Shown here: positions 1-10,278 of the stretch, one piece after another
How positions within the stretch are numbered: the first letter of the stretch is position 1
How the letters are laid out: every line of letters begins with the position of its first letter
NCBI RefSeq assembly: GCF_000003815.2
Contig: NC_049984.1
Location: forward strand, 24,183,010 to 24,247,009
Length of the DNA stretch: 64,000 bases
From: Branchiostoma floridae
Taxonomy: Eukaryota > Chordata > Leptocardii > Amphioxiformes > Branchiostomatidae
Direction of reading: 5' to 3'
Notes under the pieces: generated by a model
The model's input: only the letters and a program-made list of their open reading frames with translations
What the model was told of the DNA's origin: nothing
Database searches by the model: none
Position numbers and translations under genes: made by a program

Positions 1-3000
1 TACAGAACCACCTGGATGATATGGACATCAAGAGGGTAAGATACGTCTTCATACAAAATGTAACAAGCCCATGTAGCACATTCTGGACGTACCTTCCCAT
101 GACTTTACTCCCAACCACTCTGCAACCAAGGTCGGTGCTTGGTTGGAGTAGCCTGGAATCCATTCTATTTCAGACTATTCTATTAGCTCTAATTCAATGC
201 TCTGTTCACAAAGATATTTGTAGTATTACTCAATATCATTCCTGAGGGTTTTTTTTTTAAATTCATGGTCCTTAAGTCATACTTTTACCTAATCATGCAG
301 TCCATGTTTCCAATAAATGGTATACGTAGCTGTCCTAGATATAGAAATTAATTTGCCATACATTGTATCCATTACATTTAATATTGTTGTGCAATAAAGT
401 TTGATTTATTCCAATATAATTTGTTCTATCTCTTATGTCTGCTTTAAGGCTACAGTGCATGCATGTATCAGGGACACCTGAAAAACAGGTCACTTGCCTA
501 AGTCTGATCTATTGGTTATTGTAATTAAAAGTTTATTGCAAATCCTTGCCCGTGGGCTAATTGCAGGTAACATGAGAGATTCAGACAGAGAACAAAATAA
601 TATCAAAGGTGTCTACTCTAGTCTAAAACTAGTAAAAGCTAACTCTAGGTCCTGTGTTATTGGGTTTGACTCCTTTTTTGAAGACAGTGAAAGACGAAAG
701 ATCCCACCTTCTCTATTATATGTGGGTTTTGTGAAGTTAGAAGGAGAACTGTTTTCTTTTTGTCCGTGAATGTTAAGAAGTTTGGATGGATTGGTAAACT
801 TGATAAATTTAATGACTGTGTCTTCTCCACATGTGTAGGGTGTGTCCTGGAGCACTGTAAGGTACATGATTGGTGAGATCCAGTACGGCGGCCGTGTGAC
901 AGACGACTACGACAAGCGTCTCCTCAACACCTTCGCTCGGGTCTGGTTCAGTGAGCAGCTCTTCTCTCCAAACTTCTGTTTCTACAAGGTCAGTTAGTCT
1001 AGTTTAGAATGTTTAGAATCAACTGTTGATAAATCCCAAGTACATGACATTTTGTAAACTATTCATGTACAAATTAAAATTTTCTATTTTTGATTAAGCA
1101 AAAAGCCCAACTGAAGAGCTACATTGTGTATAATTATGCAATCATGTAGATCATAATTTATCAATCTAAACTGATGTGCAGTCACGTTTAATCAGAAGAA
1201 AACTCATCTCATATTACTAATTTTGTTTTGGTTTTGGCTACTATAGAGGATTCATTGCTTGCCAAGAAGGTCTATGTTTTCAGTGCAGTTTGTTTTGTGG
1301 GTAACTATTTTTTGTCTTTATGGACTGCATAACTTGAGAAGAATGTGAATGGATCCTTGCTATATTTGGTATTTGGGCTAAGGTGTTGACAAATTGGAGA
1401 ACAATTTTGTCTATGGGCCTCCTGGCAGCTATCCATGGTACTGCAGCAGAGCATCAAATTTTTTATCATTACTCTAATCAATGTTTTCTAAATGTCATAT
1501 TTGCAGGGCTATGTGATTCCAAAGTGCCAGAAGATCGAGCAGTACCATGATTACATCAATGGCCTACCCACCTCGGCCACACCGGAGGTCTTCGGTCTGC
1601 ATCCAAATGCTGAAATCACGTAAGTAAAAGCTCAGAATCTTTTTGTAACACTTTAGTACCACTACAGTAACAGTATTTAAGAGTCTACATTCAGTATTGT
1701 AATATACAAAGCATGCAGTTCTGTAATTATTAGGGACCGTACGGCGTTTAGTGAGGGGGGAGGGCCAGTCGCCAGAGGGTCGGGTCAAAATTTTTTTGCT
1801 AGGCCCTCCCCCTAGGTAAATTATTTTTTGCTAGGCCCTCCCCCCAAGTCAAAATTTTTTTGCTTGGCCCTCCCCCCTCCTATTAACTTTGAAAAAAATA
1901 TTCAAGACGCCAATAAAACACTGCTCCCATTTGGAAATGTGCTTTGCGTCATACTTTTTTCATGATTTTCATCGAGAAGCAGATCTCTCACCCATAGTAA
2001 AAAAAGGAAAACAGAATGGCTCAAAATATCTGCTTAATAGAGGGATAAATATCTGCTTCATAGAGGCATAAATATTTGCTTTATAGAAGCTATTTCATTG
2101 TTTTGATATTAAAACAACACCTAAAAAGCATTTGTATCTGAATTTCTAGTAGATTTGCGCCACAAAGCGGCGCGCGCCCCGCTCCCTAAATTTACGTATT
2201 GCAAGCTCGCGGGCCTGAGCGGCTTGACGGAAACTATTTTCAATTTACATATATTTTGGACTTTTTCTTGGTTCTGTGGTGGTAATACCTTACGGTAAAT
2301 CCGGGGAAAAAATGAAAACCAAAACAACAGCACGATTCGACTAACCAAAACTGTAGTGGGGAGGGGGGGCGCCGATGCGTGACGCTGATTTTCCCACGGC
2401 GGGGTAGACCGGTCGCCTCGCTCTAGCCGCCGGCGGGCGTGAGAACGCAGACTTATAGGAGATCTTTTAGAAATGCCACGCTTTTTTGCCATGATTTCCT
2501 GCATTGCTTTAAGTTTTTTTGGGGGGGAAATTTGCTGGTTAGATGACATTTCTATGAAAAAAAAATACGAGGGTTAAAAATAAGTTTTTGAGAACGACGT
2601 TCCGAACACCATGTCCGGCGCCAAAGGCATGAAGAACCGCAAGGTAGGTCCGGGAAAATTTTGAAATCTCGACCCTCTTAAAGCTATTTCCTTCAGTTTG
2701 AGGGAAATATTTTGCTGACAAAGCTAAGTAAACTTTAATGGCATTTCAATTTAGAAATACAAAATTAAATCCCCCCAAACACATTATCACGATGTCGGTC
2801 ACCAAAGGCGCGAGGCCGGTCACGTCAAAAGGGATCCAGGGAAATTTGCAAATATTTACCCTCGAGCTCTGAAACGCCATTTCTTACATTTTGAGGGCAA
2901 TAAGACAGGGGTAAATTTTGCTGGCAGACTAATCTAGAGTTTAAAAACATTTCTGTAAGTAAAAAAGGTTTTCGAGGGCGTCATGCATAAGCCCCGCCCC

Positions 3001-6000
3001 CTCCCTTTCGCTTTTTCACTGTGTCCCGAGCGCCGACCTTGGGCGATCCCTTGCGCATGCAGAGGTCCAGAAAAATTTTGAAATCTTGACCCTCTGAAAC
3101 GCCGTTTCTTGGATTTTAAGGGACATATTTTGCTTGCAGACCGAGCTATTTTTTTTGCTTGGCCCTCCCCCCAAGTCAAATTTTTTTTGCTAGGCCCTCC
3201 CCCTGGCAAAATATTTTTTTGCTTGGCCCTCCCCCCCCTGGCGACCGGCCCTCCCCCCTCGCTAAATGCCGTACGGTCCCTTATTCAGACTTTATGATAC
3301 TAGGACTAGTAGCAGGTATGTTTAAATATTGAAGCTTGCGTATAACCCCTGCAGCAATTATGAATAATTTTCACACTGGTTGATAAGGCCACTTTGCCCT
3401 TTGGAAGGGACATTTATTATCATAAGCTTTGAAGTTGTGTTTTTAACTAGCAGTGGTGACTGCATTACACTATCGGCCATAGAAAGCAATTCACTGCAAT
3501 AGAGAATGACTGCTTGGAATTTTCTCTATTTTGATTTTCTTTATTTCATTTTATTTCTTGGTTTGGCTGTTCAGTACACACAGCCAGGGCTGCCCAACTA
3601 GCCTGTGGCTACTACAAAGGGCTAGCCCTGCTGACAAAAGCAGAGACATACATATGGAATTGGACAAGGACAAAAACAATATTCTTAGTACATGAAAAGA
3701 TAAGAGTGACTAAATCTTATAACCTTTCATAGTCTTAGCTGCAAGAAGGAAAGGTTTGACACATCTATTGTAACTGTTACAGTTAACTTGAAAGATCATC
3801 TGTGTTGGTAGAAGTCATTCTTGAAATAGTTGAACTGTAATTTCCAACACAAAATTTGGACTCACACAAATTTTTGACTGCACAGCATCAGTCTTTGTCA
3901 AGGAATGAACAATCCACTGCTGTCGTGACGTTGCGTTATGCAGATAGAACACGTGACTCAGTGAGCAGTGGATCATAGGTTGCAGGAAGTCTATGGCACC
4001 CACCGTCTCTATTCAGGGATGGTTGTAAAGCTCTGATTTAGATGGCTTAGATTGTAACAGTTGTCCTTTGACATGCACCATTTGTTCCAAAATCTCACAC
4101 CTTTTTCTGCATTGCCTTCCAGTCACTCGAGTACGGTTGCCAAGGACGTTCTTGACACCATCCTGAGTATCCAGCCCAAGGACAGCTCGGGAGGGGTGGG
4201 GGAGACCAGGGAGGCCATAGTCTACAGGATGGCTGATGACATGCTGGACAAACTGCCAAAGGACTACATCCCGTTCGAGGTTCGTCAAACAAAAATCAGT
4301 TGATCACCTGGACCTCTGACACTGAGTCCAAATAGTTTTAGGTGCACAATGAGAACAAAATATTTATGTACAGTCTTTTATGCATTAACAACATATAAGT
4401 GAGAGAGAATGAAAGTTGAAAATTTATTGAAATTGCAATGATTAGGCCACACCAATTCAATTTGTTGGTTCACGGATTCTAAAAAAACTATAAAAATATG
4501 CTTAACTGGAAAAACATCATGAAAGCAAATCGTGAAGATCAGGTTTATGCTAGCTTGGTGCAATCAGTATCATACAGCTGCAGTCACAATTCAAGTTTCA
4601 CTCCCTACCCTCTAGTATTATGATGTGGGCTTGCTATATTTAATCCGTGAACCAACAAGCTAAATTGGTCTGGCCTTATCTCTGTCTTACAAGATGTGAA
4701 CACCTGAGAAAGAATGGACCGGATGTTCAACATTCTTTTTTTTTTGCTGGATTTTTCTTCTTTTTTCGCCCTTGCGCTTAGGGGTCTCCAGAGGACGTTA
4801 TTCATAAAATTAAGTCAGTGTGGCTTTAATGTGGTTAAGAGGTCTTTGTACGGACCAATGTTTTGTAGGAGGTCTTTGTACGGACCAATATTTGTCTTTG
4901 TCTTTGTACGGACAAAACATGGTAATCAATAACCATCCTCACCCCTCCCCAGGTGAAGGACAGGTTGAAACAGATGGGTGCGTACGCCCCCATGAACATC
5001 TTCCTGCGCCAGGAGGTGGACCGCATGCAGAGGGTCATCACCCTGGTCAGGAACACCCTCAAGGACCTCAAACTGGCCATCGACGGGACCATCATCATGA
5101 ATGAGGTGGGGAGGAAGAATCATGTCCTGTTTGAATGTATGAAAAAACAAGCCAAACCCGCACCACTTACTCTTGGCCTCAAGAGCTATCTACTAGTGCT
5201 GCAGTACTATAGCAAGCCGCTAGGGAGCCCAAAATGTAATCATTTCAAGGTCACATCAAGACATTTGCCCAAATATCAAGACAATCCCTCCAGGCATTTT
5301 GGAGTTGTGCCGGTCTTCTTCAAATGCACACACCCAAAGACGTTACCAAAAACATAGCCCTCTGGCAATTTAAGGCGACAAGGTCAAATCTGAAGGAAAA
5401 CATTCAAAATGAACAGTGGCTTGAAAATCAAAGTTATTACCATCATACATGCACATGTAGCATACATGTACTTGACTCTTTATATAGAATATATAAAGCA
5501 AGTAAATATAATTTTTTCCTAAAAACCTTTATGTTCAACTTGTTCATATTATTCAATGTCAGAATGATGTGGAGTTACAAACTTAGAATATTTCCACATT
5601 AAGCATGTACAATGCATGTATTTTGAAGAATGTATAATAGACAGGACATTTATAAATGAAAGTTTGTGTGTCCCTGTTACAGAACCTGCGGGATGCCCTG
5701 GACTGCATGTACGACGCCCGTATCCCCGCCCAGTGGAAGAAGATCTCCTGGGCGTCGTCCACCCTGGGGTTCTGGTTCACCGAGCTCCTGGAGAGGAACG
5801 CACAGTTTGACAACTGGCTCTTCAACGGGAGACCCAACAGCTTCTGGATGACTGGCTTCTTCAACCCACAGGGCTTCCTTACAGCTATGAGACAGGCAAG
5901 TTTAGTCTCAACATAGTACTACCTTACCTACAGGCTAGGGGTTCCTTACAGCTACGAGACAGGCAAGTTTAGTCTCAACATAGTACTAACCTACAGGGTT

Positions 6001-7678
6001 TCCTGACAGCTATGAGACAGGCAAGTTTAGTCTCAACATAGTACTAACCTACAGGGTTTCCTTACAGTTATGAGACAGGCAAGTTGTCAAGACTAATAAA
6101 CACTCAGATTATGCTATACCAAACAATAGATGTTTTCTGGTTTTTAAATTCATGGTTTTCTTACCTTACAACAATTTGTGATGTCATTAATTCACGGTGA
6201 GGAGGCAATCATGACAATAAAGCCACCACACATCTTTAAAGATTTACAGTACCATAATTAGATCCCTCACTGAGAAATGTACTTTAATTGTTACATATTA
6301 GATACATGTATTTTCTCAGACATACCAAATTGGGTGGACTTACTGTGGGAGCAACTCCCCCTCTGGCACAATTAAGTCCACGTACACTTAGCGTACATTC
6401 TGTCATCCTTATTTTAGGTCCCAGGTTTGTCTGTCTGTCTGTTTGAGTGTGTGTGGCAACATTGTCAAAGATTTTCAGTGCTGCCATATTTTCGTCTAAA
6501 ACAAGAAAAATAAGAAAAAGGCATTTTTGTAAGTCTAGTTCGTCTATTTTATCAGTTCCTGGATTTAAGTGAGGATTTTAGAGCATTAGAATAAAAGAAT
6601 TAACTTGTTTTATATAGGAGGTTACCCGAGCACACAAAGGCTGGGCGCTGGACAGCGTCGTCCTTTATAACGACGTCACCAAGTGGATGAGGGACGACGT
6701 GGCCCAGCCTCCGCTAGAAGGCGTGTACGTGTACGGTCTGTACCTGGAGGGCGCTGGGTGGGATCGGCGCAACTCTAAACTCATCGAACAGAAACCCAAG
6801 GTACGCAGACATTTCTCTATCATTTTTTCATCAGTGTAACAATTAAGGTCACTACAAAAATCCCACAGTGGCGCATGCTATGCATGTGAAGCATGTTTGA
6901 ATCATTATTTTCCTTCTTTTGTACTGCCAAGCCTCTAATTTTAGAGATTAACGGCAGATTGCGCATGAGTTCTTTACAACGCAAGTGCCTGGTACAAATA
7001 GACAAGGGAAATAAGCTTTAAGGAAAAATGCTAACGGAAATGAAAACAAACTGATTTTGTGTGTGCGAAGGACAGGACAAGTGAGTTAATAGAACACATA
7101 TTTTACATATGTATAAGACGTGTGGGGATGGCTCAATGCAGCAGGGTCCTGAACAGTTTTCAGTTTTGAACTGGGCGAGAGACCCCGCCTCCGCCACACC
7201 AGGCTCAAGTCCATTCCACTCTCTGATGGTCCGAGGGAAGAATGAGAGCATGTAGTAGTTGTTCCTTCACGTGATGGCCTTCAATGGAAGGGCTGTGTAT
7301 ACAATCATCATCATCAGTCACTGTAAAATATGGAATGGTCTGGGAAACACCTGTATCACATATTACCTCCGCCCATTGCAAGTACAAAATTAAACTTAAG
7401 GTGTGAAAAGAACTGATTAGAATAGAATAGGCCAATGATAAGATAACAATATGATCTCTTCATTTCTACCACAGGTGTTGTTTGAGCAAATGCCAGTCAT
7501 TCACATCTATGCCATCAACACCACCGGTACCAAAGACCCTCGCCTCTACTCCTGCCCCATCTATAAGAAACCCGTGCGGACCGACCTGACCTACATCGCA
7601 GCGGTCGACCTTCGAACTGTGCAGTCTCCCGACCACTGGATTCTCAGGGGCGTGGCCTTATTGTGTGATGTGAAATAA
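1..7678 (+). CDS. DNAH5/8-like: Axonemal dynein heavy chain, C-terminal exons (DNAH5/DNAH8-like), 5' partial
   Basis: Outer-arm ciliary dynein motor subunit; only the C-terminal ~400 residues (end of the AAA+ ring and C-terminal domain) are in the window. Exons by splice site and phase: 1-35 (partial), 839-988, 1507-1619, 4123-4279, 4953-5105, 5683-5895, 6618-6800, 7475-7678 (stop TAA 7676-7678). Recognisable family strings are [100 protein letters not shown] and the end [13 protein letters not shown]. This C-terminus is typical of the DNAH5/DNAH8 subgroup. All exons join in one open frame without stops. The intron after 5895 has a GC donor (AG|GCAAGT) instead of GT. The start of the first exon is uncertain because it runs off the window. 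DNAH5 and DNAH8 cannot be separated on this fragment. Confidence 0.93.
36..838. other. Dynein intron, no recognised feature
   Basis: GT at 36-37, AG at 837-838. AT-rich sequence with no convincing coding or repeat signal. The following intron 989-1506 is similar; around 1,320-1,470 it contains a weak match to the dispersed family seen at 36,630 and 52,590 (phrases such as ggcctcctggcagct and actgcagcagagca). Confidence 0.5.
1732..3281. mobile_element. 1.55-kb terminal-inverted-repeat DNA element in dynein intron
   Basis: The two ends are inverted copies: left agggaccgtacggc... and right ...gccgtacggtccct, continuing inward for ~50 bp with gaggggggagggcc and its complement. Next to the termini are arrays of a (c/t)t(a/t)ggccctccccc unit alternating with aaaatttttttgct. 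A 4-bp direct repeat, tatt, flanks the element at 1728-1731 and 3282-3285 and is the probable target-site duplication. The interior (about 2,570-3,150) carries degenerate ~200-bp units with gaaattttgaaatct..accctc and ttgagggaaatattttgct. Short open frames inside show no transposase motif, so it is probably non-autonomous. The superfamily is not identified. Confidence 0.75.
3286..4122. other. Rest of dynein intron 3, no recognised feature
   Basis: Ordinary intronic sequence between the transposon and the exon at 4123. The acceptor is tgccttccag. Confidence 0.5.
4838..4915 (+). repeat. Short tandem repeat near dynein exon 4953
   Basis: Three imperfect copies of aggtctttgtacggaccaat lie just upstream of the acceptor at 4951-4952. 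Each copy holds the palindromic core gtacggac. The rest of intron 4280-4952 and intron 5106-5682 shows nothing recognisable. Confidence 0.6.
5877..6091 (+). repeat. Minisatellite copying the 3' edge of dynein exon 5 with its GC donor
   Basis: The last coding bases of the exon, its donor (gacag|gcaagt) and ~30 bp of intron recur at starts 5877, 5944, 6002 and 6060 (periods 67, 58, 58). In the third and fourth copies the unit is preceded by a ctacag acceptor-like site. This delimits 24-nt stretches, 5997-6020 and 6055-6078, that read GFLTAMRQ and GFLTVMRQ and are followed by gcaagt. The rest of the intron, to 6617, is unremarkable. Confidence 0.9.
7018..7330 (-). mobile_element. Fragment of a non-LTR retrotransposon, ORF2 C-terminus
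   Basis: On the minus strand 7018-7251 translates to a segment containing [20 protein letters not shown], the usual C-terminal signature of LINE ORF2 proteins. Upstream coding continues in another frame (~7,205-7,430), so the copy is frameshifted and 5'-truncated. It sits inside the last dynein intron (6801-7474). Confidence 0.7.
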
Positions 7679-7679
7679 A
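7674..7679 (+). promoter_or_regulatory. AATAAA overlapping the dynein stop codon
   Basis: The stop codon and next base (aaaTAAa) form an AATAAA hexamer. If used, cleavage would leave an almost absent 3' UTR; a downstream signal may be used instead. Weak evidence. Confidence 0.3.
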
Positions 7680-9984
7680 CACAACTTCTACATTACAGTC
7701 TGCATGCTCATAGGGTAGGGGTGTTCAGGGGGTAGGAAGAACCCCTCACACTCTCTCAGAGGTACTGGAAAAGATAAATTTAGGCATCCTCTCTTGACAG
7801 TACTTTTAGCAATAGTTTCCATAATATTTTTAAATTCCTCAAAAATGCAGGAAATGCCATTCCAGAGGGGTGAATTTTCAAACTTTTTCCATGACTTCTG
7901 AGAAAGCGCGTTCTTACACTTGTAGATGCTCATCTATCACTATAGACACTCTCTAGTGTCAAAAAATCTACAAAAGAACCCCCTAGGTACGGGCATGCAC
8001 TGTATGTGCTCGAACTACAGCACACCTACAATAGTACCCACTTAGTGCACCATTAGCTCAAGGCAACAAGTAAACTATCTTGTCATATACAGACTAATTC
8101 AGGCTAAGGAGGGACTGTTTATTGTCATTATTATATGTATCTAAATCTATTTTTTGCTGTGTTTTTTTTTTAAATTCAATTAAATGAATTTTGGCCCGAC
8201 TTTTTGTGATACTGATGATACTAAGAAGAAAAAGTATATATTATTTGTCAGTTTTTTTTCTTTTTACTACCATGATCAAGGGATGCCACCTTCTCAAGTA
8301 TATGATATGATATACATAAGCATAACCTACAGTTCAAGTAAGTCAGTTTAATCATGAAAGTCATATAATCGTATTTATGCACTCATGAAAGTAAAAAATG
8401 ACACATGTATAAACAAATAAGGTTCTACCAATAGGTGGTAACGTTAATTTCCATATCACTTCACAAAATCTTTAAGCACATGTAAAGCTTTCATAAAGCA
8501 TACTTTCATGAAAACAAAACCTTCACATATGCTTTAAGATGTTCTTGTAGAATTTTGTGCAGTGTACAATGTCTTATTGCTTTTTAGACTACTTATCAAA
8601 ATAATGTAATGTATTCTAGATGAAACACAATGTACAATGTAGAATCCAACTCATGTCAAATATTAGCTTTTCGTTATTTTAATTACATGAGACCACATAA
8701 CCACAATGAAATGTAAAAATTATCTTAAAGCTTTTAAAAGAAATTAAAGAATTTTGTACTTACTTGAAAGGGCTGATACAAATACAGCAAGTTGTCATAT
8801 TGACAAGTAGTCAAGAAATTAGGACTGAAAGGATATTTTTCCTTTAACGATGATGTGTGTCGATGATATCAAGGGCTTTGTAAAATTTTTGATGCAACAG
8901 TTTGTGATAATTTTAAGACATGCAGAAACTTTGGACTTTTTAACCAAACTTGATTGTCCCAAGATATGATACAATATGATATCTATTTTTGTAGCATGAA
9001 AACGTGTGATTTGCATTGTTTGAACAATTATTGTAACACTGTTATTTCAGAAATGTGGTAACCCAAAAAGCAATTGTGCCTACCAGCACTGTGCAATTTT
9101 GTTGTATGTCAGTTGATTGATGTGTATTTCAAATTAGATACACATGCACTATGTACAATGTATGTGTTACATCTTGCAGCCATTTTTGATTGGCGCTTTG
9201 TAACGTTAACTTCTTTCCAGATACACTTCAATCTGTATTTTTCAAATGTGAAAATTTCGATTTGGTTGGAAATAAAATCATGCACCATTGCTGTGTTCTT
9301 CTCTGACATTTTGTATGGTACAGATCCTAGAAGTGACATGGCCGTATAATTGTACTGGTTTCCTGCATCAGAGCGTTAACACAATACTAAAGTGTTTTTC
9401 AGCATTGAACAAACCATAACCAATGCCAATAATACTACAAGCGTTGTGACTTACGGGTTTGTGGAAAATTTGGGCTAGGCTACACACTGTGGGCTACCTA
9501 ACTAGGCTTCCTTGAGAAATAGATCCTGTCAGCATTGCCCAGTGAAAGTCGACAGAGGATATATGGGTTGTGAAGAAAGAACATTGTTATCCAACTATCG
9601 TTACTGTAAGAAGACTTCACACAGATAACTTGACAGCCTTGACCAACGAGTTACGTGTCCATCGAGTCACGTGACTGGAGTGGTGGTTCATTCACCTCTG
9701 ATGAAGCTTGTAGGATTGGTCAAAATTCGGTGACCCTTTTGTGTTGGACATTACGTGTAACGTTTTGTGATTACAAGTATGTAGTGTACAAGGCTATTTG
9801 ATAGAGTGACCGAAATCACACCAACATTTTCATTGTTAAAAACGCCACAAAAGATTCTCTTCCTACTAACATCAAGGGATCAATCTATTATAGAACACAT
9901 GGGGCATTTCATTTTCAACTGTCTTCAAGAAAGAAGTCAAACCCTGTAATAGTTACGTAGACTTAGTACTTAGTACCCTATTAT
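7679..9984. other. Dynein 3' flank, intergenic
   Basis: AT-rich DNA with no exon-like open frame and no close match to other repeats in the window. It holds the dynein 3' UTR of unknown length. The string acatggggcatttc at ~9,898 also occurs at ~23,835 and, inverted, at ~26,433. Confidence 0.5.
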
Positions 9985-10160
9985 GTATCGTATGTATATT
10001 CATCCACTTAATATAACGTTATGTATGTTAGAATTTAGTTTATCTACATGTATTCAGACCACATTCATTCATCTCATGTATCTAGTCTTTCTTTTCTTGC
10101 AATTAGCCCAATGGGCATGAATTTGCAATAAACTTTATTTATTTATTTATTTATATAGTA
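9985..10160. mobile_element. Probable LINE 3' tail with (TTTA)n, also a two-way polyadenylation zone
   Basis: The phrase attagcccaatgggcatgaa followed by tttgcaataaactttattta and a TTTA run resembles CR1-like LINE 3' ends. It gives AATAAA on the plus strand (~10,126) and repeated AATAAA on the minus strand (~10,135-10,158). The minus-strand hexamers lie ~120-145 bp past the stop codon of AOC gene A and could serve it. Confidence 0.5.
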
Positions 10161-10278
10161 GAGTGGTGGAGGGCGCACCGCAGTCATCCCTCAGTAAGAC
10201 ATCTGGAGCCGCATAGTTCAGATTTCAGATATTCAGCCCACCAATATACCTGTATACAAGGCATACATAGTGTTCCTG

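Noticed and set aside
2121-2549. 142-codon open frame on the minus strand in the dynein intron transposon.
   Set aside because: Low-complexity, basic composition, no transposase motif, covers degenerate repeats.
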